A stretch of DNA of 64,000 nt, taken from assembly GCA_001898145.1 (NCBI GenBank), contig MKSR01000019.1, forward strand, positions 310,001 through 374,000. The letters run 5' to 3'. The translations under genes and the position numbers were made by a program. Every line of letters begins with the position of its first letter. Within the stretch, counting starts at the first letter, position 1. The notes beneath the pieces were generated by a model. The model saw only the letters and a program-made list of their open reading frames with translations. It did no database searches and was not told where the DNA came from. Below are positions 43,691 to 52,438 of this stretch, piece by piece. The stretch comes from Dyadobacter sp. 50-39 (GTDB lineage: Bacteria > Bacteroidota > Bacteroidia > Cytophagales > Spirosomataceae).

Positions 43691-44488
43691 ATGTTAAAAC
43701 TTCTTAAATTAGTAATTGTAGCAAGTTTTTTGCTGGCGAGTGTTGCCTTTGTTTTTCAGCAAGAACCGGTTACTGTGAAGGCGGGAAGCAAGGTTAATAC
43801 AGTTGTCATCGACGCCGGGCACGGCGGTAAAGACCCCGGCACCAGGGGCAAATATACCAAGGAAAAAGATGTAGCCCTGGCCGTAGCCCTGGAACTTGGC
43901 AAGAAGATCAAAGCGGAAACGCCGGAAGTAAAAGTACTTTACACGCGTTCCACCGACGTGTTTATCGAACTCGGTGAACGTTCCGCATTCGCCAACCGCA
44001 ACAATGCCGACCTTTTCATCTCCATCCATTGCAATGCCACGCCCCGTTCCAGAACCGTGAGAGGGACCGAAACATTCGTGATGGGTTTGCATAAAACCGA
44101 GGGTAACCTGGAAGTGGCGAAACGCGAGAACTCTGTAATCTTGCAGGAAACCAACTACAAGCAAAAGTACAAAGGCTTCGACCCCGATTCGCCCCTTGCG
44201 CACATTATGCTCGCCAACTATCAGAGCGCATTCATTTCCAGCAGCTTAAAACTGGCCGACCTGATCGAAAAGAAGTTCCAGTCGATCTCCGAACGTGACA
44301 GCCGCGGTGTGAAGCAAGCGGGATTCCTTGTGCTCTGGCGTTGCGCAATGCCGAGCGTGCTCATCGAAACAGGCTTCCTCTCTTCTCCCGACGAAGAAGA
44401 ATACCTGAGCTCCGATGCCGGGCAGGAAGAGGTGGCCAAATGCGTTCATTCGGCATTTATGGCTTATAAAAAAGATATGGACCGGTAG
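43691..44488 (+). CDS. N-acetylmuramoyl-L-alanine amidase (Amidase_3)
   Basis: The 265-residue exported zinc enzyme cuts the amide bond between MurNAc and the peptide stem. It has a signal anchor (about 3-20) and then the catalytic domain: VVIDAGHGGKDPGT with the first zinc His, an Glu in KYTKEKDVALAVA, ISIHCNA with the second His and VLIETGFLSSPDEE with the catalytic Glu. There is no LysM or AMIN domain. It lies 48 nt before the MCE gene and opposite the LptD-like gene, a grouping common in Bacteroidota. It may help daughter cell separation. Confidence 0.93.
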   Translation: MLKLLKLVIVASFLLASVAFVFQQEPVTVKAGSKVNTVVIDAGHGGKDPGTRGKYTKEKDVALAVALELGKKIKAETPEVKVLYTRSTDVFIELGERSAFANRNNADLFISIHCNATPRSRTVRGTETFVMGLHKTEGNLEVAKRENSVILQETNYKQKYKGFDPDSPLAHIMLANYQSAFISSSLKLADLIEKKFQSISERDSRGVKQAGFLVLWRCAMPSVLIETGFLSSPDEEEYLSSDAGQEEVAKCVHSAFMAYKKDMDR

Positions 44489-44536
44489 CGATCCGGTGAC
44501 ATATTGCCGTAATTTGTCAAAACAAACTATTAGTCC

Positions 44537-45502
44537 ATGAAAATATCAAGAGAAGCAAAAGTCGGAATCATGGCACTGTTTGCCATTGTGATGCTCTATT
44601 TCGGCTTTCACATCCTCAAAGGCTCAGACGTTTTTTCCAGAACATATAAATACTACGTCATTTACGACAATATCGACGGACTCACCGCCTCCAATCCGGT
44701 CTTGCTGAATGGCCTTAATGTCGGCAGGGTTCAAGAGATCAAGCTGCTCCAAAACCGTGGTAACCAATTGCTGGTCACTATTGACGTGCAGAAAGGCATA
44801 GCCGTACCACAGGGAACCGGTGCCGTGCTGGCCGACGGGGGGCTGCTGGGCGGTAAGGTGATCCACCTGGCCATGGGTACCGGCGCTCCCATGAAAGACG
44901 GCGACACGCTGGTTGCCAAAAAAGAATCCGGTATCTCCGCTGTTTTGCAGGAAAAAGCATTGCCGCTCGTTTCCCACGCCGATTCACTCATCCGGAACCT
45001 CGACCTCGTAGTAGGTGGATTCCAGGAAACGGGTTTGATCCTTAACCAGGTTTTGAAAAACTACAATCAAACGGGCACCAGCCTGCAAGGTCTTCTGGCA
45101 GAAAACCGTTCGAACCTGCTGGCGATGACATCCAACCTGAGCAAACTGACCACCTCGCTCGTCGAAACCGAGAAAGAACTGAAACCTTTACTGGCTAAAA
45201 CCGGCACCCTGGCCGACTCGCTGAATGCATTACGCCTCGGTGAAACGGTAACGAGCGCCCGCAAGACGATCGAAGAATTGCATACCCTGCTGGCGAGTGT
45301 TGAGTCGGGTAAGGGGACTGCCGGGAAGCTTGTGAAAGACGAGACTTTGTATAACAACCTCAACCGCACGATGATCAGCATGAACAAGCTGCTTACCAAC
45401 TTCCGCGAACATCCAAAGCGTTATATCAACGTTTCAGTGTTTGGTAAGAAAGACAAAGGTCCGGCTGAGTCGCCGCTGGATACTGCCACTACCATCAAAT
45501 AG
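44537..45502 (+). CDS. MCE/MlaD family lipid-transport protein
   Basis: The 321-residue protein has one N-terminal span (about 9-27) and a single MCE domain (about 38-115: YYVIYDNIDGLTASNPVLLNGLNVGRV broken over strands, ADGGLLGGKVIHLAMG). The rest (125-295) is a long amphipathic helix likely to form a hollow bundle in a hexamer, as in MlaD/PqiB. Such proteins carry phospholipids across the periplasm. The partner ATPase and permease (MlaF/MlaE) are not adjacent. Co-transcribed with the amidase 48 nt upstream. Confidence 0.92.
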   Translation: MKISREAKVGIMALFAIVMLYFGFHILKGSDVFSRTYKYYVIYDNIDGLTASNPVLLNGLNVGRVQEIKLLQNRGNQLLVTIDVQKGIAVPQGTGAVLADGGLLGGKVIHLAMGTGAPMKDGDTLVAKKESGISAVLQEKALPLVSHADSLIRNLDLVVGGFQETGLILNQVLKNYNQTGTSLQGLLAENRSNLLAMTSNLSKLTTSLVETEKELKPLLAKTGTLADSLNALRLGETVTSARKTIEELHTLLASVESGKGTAGKLVKDETLYNNLNRTMISMNKLLTNFREHPKRYINVSVFGKKDKGPAESPLDTATTIK

Positions 45503-45527
45503 GACCTTACAATCTCAAATTAATACG

Positions 45528-45559
45528 AAAGTCGTTTGCTTACCGGTGAACGACTTTTT
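45528..45559 (+). terminator. Terminator after the MCE gene
   Basis: A 9-bp stem, AAAGTCGTT with AACGACTTT (45528-45536 and 45549-45557), is followed by T residues. Its loop and 3' arm overlap the spacer of the next promoter. Confidence 0.7.
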
Positions 45560-45566
45560 ACATTTG
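45535..45566 (+). promoter_or_regulatory. Promoter of the acyl-CoA carboxylase gene
   Basis: TTTG (45535-45538), 20-nt spacer, TACATTTG (45559-45566): both elements and spacing match the Bacteroidota consensus. Start near 45573; ATG at 45609. Confidence 0.78.
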
Positions 45567-45608
45567 AAATAAGCCCGTTTCAATCACTTCACACCATTCT
45601 TCATCATC

Positions 45609-47222
45609 ATGACCAGCCAGGAAAGCCTACCACACCTCATCGAAACCCTGAACCGGAAATACGAGCAGGTAAAGCTCGGCGGCGGCAAGAAAAAAATTGA
45701 AGCGCAGCACCAGAAAGGTAAACTGACCGCCAGGGAACGGATCAATTACCTGATCGACACCGGTTCCGACTTCCTCGAAATAGGTGCATTCGTGGGTGAT
45801 GGGATGTATGAAGAAGAAGGCGGATGCCCATCGGGCGGCGTGGTAGCGGGCATTGGTTATGTTTCAGGAAAACAATGCATGGTCGTTGCCAACGACGCGA
45901 CCGTGAAAGCCGGCGCCTGGTTTCCGATCGCCGCCAAGAAAAACCTTCGCGCACAGGAAATTGCGATGGAAAACCGGTTGCCCGTGATTTATCTTGTGGA
46001 TAGCGCAGGTGTTTTCCTACCAATGCAAGCCGAGGTTTTCGCAGATAAGGAGCATTTCGGCCGCATTTTCAGGAACAATGCACAAATGTCTGCGATGGGC
46101 ATTGTGCAGATCTCCGCCATCATGGGGGCATGTGTTGCCGGCGGGGCATACCTACCGATCATGTCCGACGAGGCCTTCATCGTCGAAGGTACCGGTTCGG
46201 TGTTTTTGGCAGGGCCTTATCTGGTCAAATCGTCCATTGGAGAAGATATCGACGCCGAATCACTCGGCGGGGCCGCCATGCATTGCGAAATCTCCGGCGT
46301 TACCGACAACAAGTTTCCCGATGACAAATCCTGCCTGGATGCCATCAAAAGGCACATTGATAAAATCGGAAAGCCATTATCCGCCGGTTTCGACCGCAAA
46401 AATGCCGAGGCCCCTTCGCGCCGGCCCGAGGAAATTTACAGCCTACTCCCTACCGACAGGCTGAAACCCTACGATGTCCTGCCCATTCTCGAATGCATCG
46501 TGGATAACTCGGAGCTCGACGAGTACAAACCCGACTACGGCAAAACGCTCATATGCGCCTACGCCCGCGTGGACGGCTGGGCCGTGGGCATCGTCGCGAA
46601 CCAGCGCAAAATGGTACGCTCCGGAAAAGGCGAAATGCAAATGGGTGGGGTGATCTATGCCGAAGCAGCCGACAAAGCGGCCCGTTTTATTATGAATTGC
46701 AACCAGAAAAAGATCCCGCTTGTTTTCTTTCACGATGTGACCGGCTTCATGGTCGGAAGCAGGGCCGAACAAGGGGGAATCATCAAGGACGGTGCCAAAA
46801 TGGTGAATGCGGTCGCGAACTCAGTGGTACCCAAGTTTACATTCATCATCGGCAATTCCTATGGTGCCGGTAACTATGCCATGTGCGGCAAGGCTTACGA
46901 CCCCCGGCTGATATTCGCATGGCCTACCGCGCAAATGGCGGTGATGAGCGGGGCCACAGCGGCACGGACTTTGCTGCAAGTACAAACAGCCACTTTAAAA
47001 GCCAAAGGCGAAACGATCACGCCCGAAGCCGAGAAGGAATTGTTGAAGCAAATCACCGACCGCTACAACGAGGAATTATCTCCTTATTACGCCGCCGCAC
47101 GCCTGTGGGTCGATGGCATTATCGATCCGGTGGAAACGCGGCGCATTATTTCGACCGGTATCCAGGCCGCCGACCAGGCCCCTATTGAGAAGCCTTTCAA
47201 TGTGGGCGTCATTCAAGTTTGA
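45609..47222 (+). CDS. Acyl-CoA carboxylase, carboxyltransferase (beta) subunit
   Basis: The 537-residue protein belongs to the propionyl/methylcrotonyl-CoA carboxylase beta family, which moves CO2 from carboxybiotin to an acyl-CoA. Both crotonase-like halves are present: the N half with GKLTARERINYLIDTGSDF (about 37-55), GGVVAGIGYVSGK, and the C half with FFHDVTGFMVGSRAEQGGI (about 376-394) and NSYGAGNYAMCGKAYDPRL. The FLPMQAEVFADKEHFGRIF segment resembles methylcrotonyl-CoA carboxylase, used in leucine breakdown. The biotin subunit is not adjacent. A HIBADH-like gene follows, which also suggests branched-chain amino acid metabolism. Confidence 0.92.
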   Translation: MTSQESLPHLIETLNRKYEQVKLGGGKKKIEAQHQKGKLTARERINYLIDTGSDFLEIGAFVGDGMYEEEGGCPSGGVVAGIGYVSGKQCMVVANDATVKAGAWFPIAAKKNLRAQEIAMENRLPVIYLVDSAGVFLPMQAEVFADKEHFGRIFRNNAQMSAMGIVQISAIMGACVAGGAYLPIMSDEAFIVEGTGSVFLAGPYLVKSSIGEDIDAESLGGAAMHCEISGVTDNKFPDDKSCLDAIKRHIDKIGKPLSAGFDRKNAEAPSRRPEEIYSLLPTDRLKPYDVLPILECIVDNSELDEYKPDYGKTLICAYARVDGWAVGIVANQRKMVRSGKGEMQMGGVIYAEAADKAARFIMNCNQKKIPLVFFHDVTGFMVGSRAEQGGIIKDGAKMVNAVANSVVPKFTFIIGNSYGAGNYAMCGKAYDPRLIFAWPTAQMAVMSGATAARTLLQVQTATLKAKGETITPEAEKELLKQITDRYNEELSPYYAAARLWVDGIIDPVETRRIISTGIQAADQAPIEKPFNVGVIQV

Positions 47223-47248
47223 TTTTTCTATTATCTAAACCTTTCATT

Positions 47249-48133
47249 ATGTCTGACAAAATAGCGTTTCTCGGACTCGGGAATCTTGGCACTCCTATCG
47301 CTGAAAGCCTGCTCGAAGCGGGTTATGAACTCGTCGTCTGGAACAGGACGGCGTCCAAAGCGGAACCATTGACAAAACTAGGCGCCACCGTCGTGGAAAA
47401 CCCCATCGACGCTATTACCGCCGGCGGCATCGTGTTTTCGGTACTTGCCGACGATGCAGCCGTAGAGGAGCTGTTTTCTATGGAGCTCGTTGAAAAACTG
47501 GGAAAAGACGGCGTACATGTTTCCATGAGTACAATCTCGCCGGAAACTTCGCGCCAGCTCGCGCAGGTACATGAGTGGTACGGCGCGCATTATGTGGGCG
47601 CACCCATATTCGCCCGCCCGGAAGCGGTGCGTGCGAAGGTTGGGAATATCTGCCTTTCGGGTAATACAGGCGCTAAGGAGCGCATCAAGCCCATTGTGGA
47701 GACTTTTGTAAAAGGCGTTTTCGATTTCGGCGACGATCCGGGAGCGGCTAATGTCATCAAGCTAGCCGGAAACTTCATGATTGCTTGCAGCCTCGAAATG
47801 ATGGCCGAAGCATTTACCATGGCCGAAAAGAACGGCATTTCAAGACAAAGCATTTACGAAATGCTGACATCTACCTTGTTCGCCGCACCCATATTCCAGA
47901 ATTACGGCAAACTTGTCGCGAGCAATACTTACGAGCCGGTCGCATTCCGCTTTCCGCTCGGTTTGAAGGATATTAACCTCACACTCCAAACCGCTTCGGA
48001 CGTCAATGTACCGATGCCTTTTGCGGATATCATCAAAAACCGCTTCATTTCGGGCCTTGCCAAAGGTCGCGAAAACCTTGACTGGGGTGCCCTGGCCCTG
48101 GGCGCGTCCGACGATGCCGGTTTGACGAAGTAG
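47249..48133 (+). CDS. HIBADH-type NAD(P)-dependent oxidoreductase
   Basis: The 294-residue enzyme is of the 3-hydroxyisobutyrate/6-phosphogluconate dehydrogenase-like family. It has the Rossmann start IAFLGLGNLGTPIAESLLEAG (one residue trimmed in the motif proper), the STISPETSRQLAQ segment, and the catalytic lysine in IKLAGNFMIACSLE (about residues 170-183). ATG 47249 is preferred over the frame opening at 47219, which overlaps the carboxylase stop. The exact substrate is uncertain; 3-hydroxyisobutyrate (valine breakdown), glyoxylate or succinic semialdehyde are the options. A long terminator follows. Confidence 0.9.
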   Translation: MSDKIAFLGLGNLGTPIAESLLEAGYELVVWNRTASKAEPLTKLGATVVENPIDAITAGGIVFSVLADDAAVEELFSMELVEKLGKDGVHVSMSTISPETSRQLAQVHEWYGAHYVGAPIFARPEAVRAKVGNICLSGNTGAKERIKPIVETFVKGVFDFGDDPGAANVIKLAGNFMIACSLEMMAEAFTMAEKNGISRQSIYEMLTSTLFAAPIFQNYGKLVASNTYEPVAFRFPLGLKDINLTLQTASDVNVPMPFADIIKNRFISGLAKGRENLDWGALALGASDDAGLTK

Positions 48134-48137
48134 AAAT

Positions 48138-48191
48138 AAAAACGCCGGAATCTTGCATTCTGTTTAAGAATACGAGATTCCGGCGTTTTTA
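48138..48191. terminator. Long bidirectional terminator
   Basis: A stem of about 15 bp (AAAACGCCGGAATCT with its complement AGATTCCGGCGTTTT) encloses a 24-nt partly paired loop; T-run on the plus strand, A-run on the left. It lies between convergent genes. Confidence 0.85.
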
Positions 48192-48256
48192 AAAATAAGC
48201 TTGTAACGACCTTCCTGGGTCAGCACACATTATGCAGCCAATCTCCGATCGACAAA

Positions 48257-48832
48257 TTATCTTCCAACCTGTTCACTATACCGCCGCGGGTCGTAACCTT
48301 TCGCGAACAGCGGATACTGGTCAAAAATGCGCCTTACAACACTCCGGTAATGGTTATTGGAACTTTCCGTCCCTTTGAATATCCCCGAAGCATACCCCCT
48401 CCATACTACCTGGTCACTCTCCGCGTCGATGAGTGAGACGATCAATGTGCCCTTATCGAGCGCGTATTTGATCGGTTCATAGCGGAATCCCTCATTCTCC
48501 GTATCGACCCAGTTCTTAATCACCGGCTGCATGTAGCCCTGGTAACGCAGGTTATCATAAAAGATACCATAGTTCACCAGCAGCGTAGGTTTTTCGGCAG
48601 TGAGCTTGTAACCCCTTACCTGCATTTGACGACGGATCGCCTCGTAAATTTCGGTGCAAAGATTATTGGTATCCCTCTCACATTCCAGAAACGTATAAGA
48701 AGAGTAATCTTTAAAATTGGTTTCGTAGCTATAATCATGTTCCACAAACACTTTCCGGCCACTGGAACACCCTGCAATCACGACTACGAGCAGTAAAGCC
48801 GCATAAATAGAAATAGACCTCAGCATAAGCAT
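48257..48832 (-). CDS. DUF4136 lipoprotein
   Basis: The 191-residue product has a lipoprotein signal ending I-A-G-C with Cys22. The mature part fits DUF4136: YETNFKDYSSYTFL, then REMQVRGY-like helix (RRQMQVRGYKLT), LLVNYGIFYDN and TLIVSLIDAESDQVVWRGYASG. The family is common in envelope proteins and of unknown function. The start could also be the ATG two codons in (48826). It is monocistronic, opposite the preceding gene cluster. Confidence 0.85.
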   Translation of the reverse strand: MLMLRSISIYAALLLVVVIAGCSSGRKVFVEHDYSYETNFKDYSSYTFLECERDTNNLCTEIYEAIRRQMQVRGYKLTAEKPTLLVNYGIFYDNLRYQGYMQPVIKNWVDTENEGFRYEPIKYALDKGTLIVSLIDAESDQVVWRGYASGIFKGTESSNNHYRSVVRRIFDQYPLFAKGYDPRRYSEQVGR

Positions 48833-48926
48833 TTAAATTTGTCAGGTTGTGAATTAAAATATATCAAGAATGTATTTTGAATACTCCGCTTGCACTACCA
48901 ATAGCTTATGCCGAACCTGTAAAAAT

Positions 48927-49961
48927 CTATCCCAAATAATAAGCTATTGATCTACCCATTTCGGCCGCTGTTACTACGATGTCAAAGGCACATTGCCCGG
49001 CCCCACTCAGCAATGAAAACCTGATTTCCTTTCCTTTATTTTTCTTGTCCTGCCGCGTCAGCGCGATAATTTCTTCAATGTCTTCCGGCTTGATTTTCAC
49101 CTTACCGTATGTCGCGAAGAGGAATTCTTCAATATCCGTCAGCGTCTGCTGGTCGATCATTTTCCGCTCGAACGACAGATAGGCTTCCATAATCATTCCC
49201 ACTGCAATGGCCTCTCCGTGGAAAAGCCGCTCTTTCGGACCTTTGTTTAAGAAGCACGTCTCTACCGCATGGCCGAGCGTATGACCAAAATTCAGGATCT
49301 TCCGCAACCCTTTCTCCGTCGGGTCCTGGTCTACCACCTGCTGCTTGATCTTCACCGAATGCGCGATCAGGTCAGGCCACTTCTGGGCTTCAAAATCTTT
49401 CGCCCGTATCTCTTCCCATTTTGCGCCATCGGCGATCAGGCAATGCTTGATGATCTCCGCAAACCCCGACCGTATTTCCCGCTCCGGCAATGTTTTCAAA
49501 AATACCGGGTCGATGAGCACGCTTTTCGGGATATTGAAAACGCCCAAATGGTTTTTGAAACCCTGAAAATCAATCCCTAACTTACCTCCCACGCTTGCGT
49601 CCACCTGCGAAAGCAGCGTCGTGGGCACTTGAATAAAATCTATTCCACGTTTGTAGACCGCCGCGCAAAAACCACCCATGTCCCCGATCACCCCGCCGCC
49701 CACATTGACCACCAATGCGTGCCGGTCGAGCTCTTCCTTCGTCATGGCTTCCCAGATCTTCTCGCAAGTCGCCAATGTCTTGTGCGCCTCGCCCCCGGGA
49801 ACGGTCACAACACTATGTTTAGGCAAAAACGTTTTTAAGATCGGATAACAATGCCTTTTGGTATTGTTATCGGCTATTACTATAATTTTTGAATACTGTT
49901 TGGAACTCAAAAAATCCGGTAAGCTCTCGCCTATCGGTGCAATTACTACGGACTGGTTCAT
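48927..49961 (-). CDS. aroB: 3-dehydroquinate synthase
   Basis: The 344-residue NAD-dependent metalloenzyme converts DAHP to 3-dehydroquinate in the shikimate pathway. The NAD loop LVVNVGGGVIGDMGGFCAAVY (shortened: GGGVIGDMGGF, about residues 88-98) and the QVPTTLLSQVDASVGGKLGID segment (core VPTTLLSQVDASVGGK) are family hallmarks. Zinc ligands fall in RSGFAEIIKH, NFGHTLGHAVE and LFHGEAIAVGM. It is alone; other aro genes are not in the window. Confidence 0.95.
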   Translation of the reverse strand: MNQSVVIAPIGESLPDFLSSKQYSKIIVIADNNTKRHCYPILKTFLPKHSVVTVPGGEAHKTLATCEKIWEAMTKEELDRHALVVNVGGGVIGDMGGFCAAVYKRGIDFIQVPTTLLSQVDASVGGKLGIDFQGFKNHLGVFNIPKSVLIDPVFLKTLPEREIRSGFAEIIKHCLIADGAKWEEIRAKDFEAQKWPDLIAHSVKIKQQVVDQDPTEKGLRKILNFGHTLGHAVETCFLNKGPKERLFHGEAIAVGMIMEAYLSFERKMIDQQTLTDIEEFLFATYGKVKIKPEDIEEIIALTRQDKKNKGKEIRFSLLSGAGQCAFDIVVTAAEMGRSIAYYLG

Positions 49962-50240
49962 TCTAGACTATCATTGAGACGGGCTCATCACAGATACGAT
50001 GAGTGCAACCAAATGGATGCGTTGATTTCCAGCTTTTTAAAATAAAATTTTGGAAAACCATTTTAAAGATAGCAATTATTATGCTTTTTAAATAATCATT
50101 TAGTTTTTGTATCCCGAGAAATTTTTCCACAAGTCGCATTCCCACTTCAAATGCCTGTGCCACGGCTCGTTTGCTTTTTATTTCGTAAAATTGCCCCTTC
50201 GTTAAGATTATCCACCTTTATCCTCATACAATCCCAACAA

Positions 50241-51299
50241 ATGAGTGCTCCGCTGATCTCTGGAATTCAACAGGTAGGAATCGGTTGCCAGAATGTGCCC
50301 GAAACCTGGAAATGGTACCGGCAGGTGCTGGGTTTCGACGTGCCCGTATTTGACGAAAAAGCGGACGCCCCGCTCATGACGCCCTATACCGGGGGAAAAG
50401 TGCATTCGCGGCAGGCAGCCCTGGCTATCAACATGGCAGGCGGCGGCGGACTGGAAATCTGGTCGTTTACCAGCCGTGTTTCACAACCGGCAAACTTCAA
50501 AATCGAAATCGGCGACCTTGGTATTAATGCGATCCGTTTCAAGGCCCCCGACGTGAAAAAGGCCCATGAATGGGTGAAAAGCCATTCCAAAGAAGCAACC
50601 GGCCCGCTTGTGAAGTTTCCCGAAGGCGAAGGTTTCTGGGGAACCGATCCTTACGGCAACATATTCCAGATCACCAGCGATGCAACCTGGTTCCAAACCA
50701 AAGGCAAAAACGTTGGTGGCGTAGCGGGCGTAGTGATCGGTGTTTCTGATATCGATAAAGCAGCTGTGTTTTACCAAAATCTGCTGCAACCTTTAAATGT
50801 AGTGTACGACAAAACGGGCGTTTTTGAAGACTTGCCGACTTCCATTCCCGGTCAGCGCTTCCGCAGAATGCTCCTCCGCAAAAACTTTACCCCGGACGGC
50901 GCATTCAGCCGCCTGCTCGGCGACGTGCAGATCGAGCTCGTACAAGCCCTCGACCGCACGCCTAAAAAGATATTCGAAAACCGCTACTGGGGCGACTGCG
51001 GATACATTCACCTTTGCTTTGACACGCTGGATATGGATACATTGAAATCCAAACTTCAAGCCCAGGGCTACCCATTCACCATCGATAGCGAAAGCTCATT
51101 CGGCATGGAAAACGCAGCAGGCCGCTTCGCTTACCTCGAAGATCCCGACGGCACGCTCATCGAACTGGTAGAAACACACAAAGTCCCTATCCTCAAAAAG
51201 CTCGGCTGGTTTATGGATCTGCAAAAACGCGGACTGAGAAAACCGCTGCCTAACTGGATGTTGAAGGCAATGGGGCTCAATAAGGTGAAAGATAAATAG
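50241..51299 (+). CDS. VOC (glyoxalase/dioxygenase-fold) family protein, two modules
   Basis: The 352-residue soluble protein has two VOC modules. The first starts ISGIQQVGIGCQNVPETWKWY (motif QVGIGCQNVPETW) and ends GFWGTDPYGNIFQI; the second starts GVAGVVIGVSDIDKAAVFYQ and ends FAYLEDPDGTLIELVETH, a metal-ligand Glu motif. Proteins of this form are often called glyoxalase or dioxygenase, but the substrate cannot be read. The frame opens at 50151 but ATG 50241 begins the family match. The 279-nt region before it (49962-50240) is AT-rich with no gene seen. Confidence 0.85.
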   Translation: MSAPLISGIQQVGIGCQNVPETWKWYRQVLGFDVPVFDEKADAPLMTPYTGGKVHSRQAALAINMAGGGGLEIWSFTSRVSQPANFKIEIGDLGINAIRFKAPDVKKAHEWVKSHSKEATGPLVKFPEGEGFWGTDPYGNIFQITSDATWFQTKGKNVGGVAGVVIGVSDIDKAAVFYQNLLQPLNVVYDKTGVFEDLPTSIPGQRFRRMLLRKNFTPDGAFSRLLGDVQIELVQALDRTPKKIFENRYWGDCGYIHLCFDTLDMDTLKSKLQAQGYPFTIDSESSFGMENAAGRFAYLEDPDGTLIELVETHKVPILKKLGWFMDLQKRGLRKPLPNWMLKAMGLNKVKDK

Positions 51300-51336
51300 T
51301 ACTAAATTTCTCTTATTATAGTACAACTATTTTAAA

Positions 51337-51381
51337 TTAACCATGTAAATTTACACTTCACTTGCAAATTTACATGGTTAA
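51337..51381. repeat. Perfect 16-bp inverted repeat
   Basis: Arms TTAACCATGTAAATTT (51337-51352) and AAATTTACATGGTTAA (51366-51381) are exact reverse complements around a 13-nt loop. The last base is the A of the ATG of the broken ATPase gene, so the palindrome ends exactly where the coding region begins. There is no T-run, so it is not a terminator; an operator or RNA hairpin over the start is more likely. Confidence 0.85.
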
Positions 51382-52436
51382 TGATTGATCGAGCAATTGA
51401 ACCAAGCGTTCTCAGATCGCTGAATTTCTTTCCCGCAGTAGGTATTCTAGGCCCTCGCCAAGTGGCGAAAAACGACCTTGGCGCGTAAACTTATCGAGGG
51501 ATTGAGCAAGCCGGCCGTGTATTATGATCTGGAACTTGCCGAAGACTTTGAAACGCTGTCCCAAAACACCACCTGGCTCCTCGAAAACAATATCGATAAG
51601 ACTATCGTCATAGACGAGGTACAGCGCCATTTGCCGCTATTTCCGCAACTTCGTGCATTAATCGACCGTAAGCGTGAGCCGGGCCGCTTCATACTTCTTG
51701 GCTCCGCGGAGGATTTCCCGACGCGCTGCTTGCACCCGACAACGGTTACTGGTATCAATGGCAGCAGAATTTCATTAAAACGTATGTCGAACAGGATTTG
51801 TCGGCAATGGGAATTACCGCCACCATTCCATTGCTTAACAATTTCCTGCGAATGGTATCACACCTGCACGGCTCGTTGCTTAACTATTCGACATTAAGCA
51901 ACTCACTAGGGATGGCGAATAACACCGTCAGGCGCTATGTTGAAATCCTGGAACAGGCCTACCTGGTAAGAAGGCTTGAACCGTGGTTTGTCAACGTAAG
52001 CAAAAGAATCGTGAAAAGTCCTAAAATCTACTTCCGGGACTCAGGTAACCTGCATTTTCTGAACAACATCCGCCACTATGAGGACCTGATCACACATCCG
52101 GTAGCCGGTACGTCGTGGGAAGGTTATGTGATAGAACAAATTATTCCATTGCTTGATCCGGCTATACGGCCGCATTTCTACCGGACCTCCAATGGTGCCG
52201 AAATGGACTTGGTGCTGATTGATGGCATAACACCCGTGGTATCTATTGAAATAAAGCTTTCGCTGGCGCCGGCACTGACAAGAGGCTCCACGGAATCAAT
52301 TACCGATCTGAAAACCGAACATAATTTCGTGGTGACGCCCAACGGCGGCAATGTGGCGGTGCGCCCGCAATGGATACATTGCAACATCCGCGAGGTGATT
52401 GAGCATTTAAAAGCGCTTAAAATGATCGCGGATTAG
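51381..52436 (+). pseudogene. Broken AAA+ ATPase with DUF4143 domain
   Basis: Three fragments of one gene are readable. Fragment 1 (51381-51488, frame 0) starts MIDRAIEPSVLRSLNFFPAV and reaches the Walker A region GPRQVAKND, then stops. The rest of Walker A (L-A-R-K-L) and the middle (YYDLELAEDF, IVIDEVQRHLPLFPQLRALIDRKREPGRFILLGSA) continue in frame 1 from about 51475. Near 51706-51711 the frame returns to 0, skipping the segment normally between LLGSA and GGFPDALL (about 40 residues lost). The DUF4143 part (GFPDALLAPDN to the stop at 52436, with FYRTSNGAEMDLVLIDG) is intact. Intact relatives are standalone ATPases of unclear role in Bacteroidota. Confidence 0.88.
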
Positions 52437-52438
52437 GT

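Noticed and set aside
51337-52436. Palindrome plus broken gene as an insertion sequence
   Set aside because: No transposase, no matching right-hand inverted repeat after 52436 and no target duplication seen.
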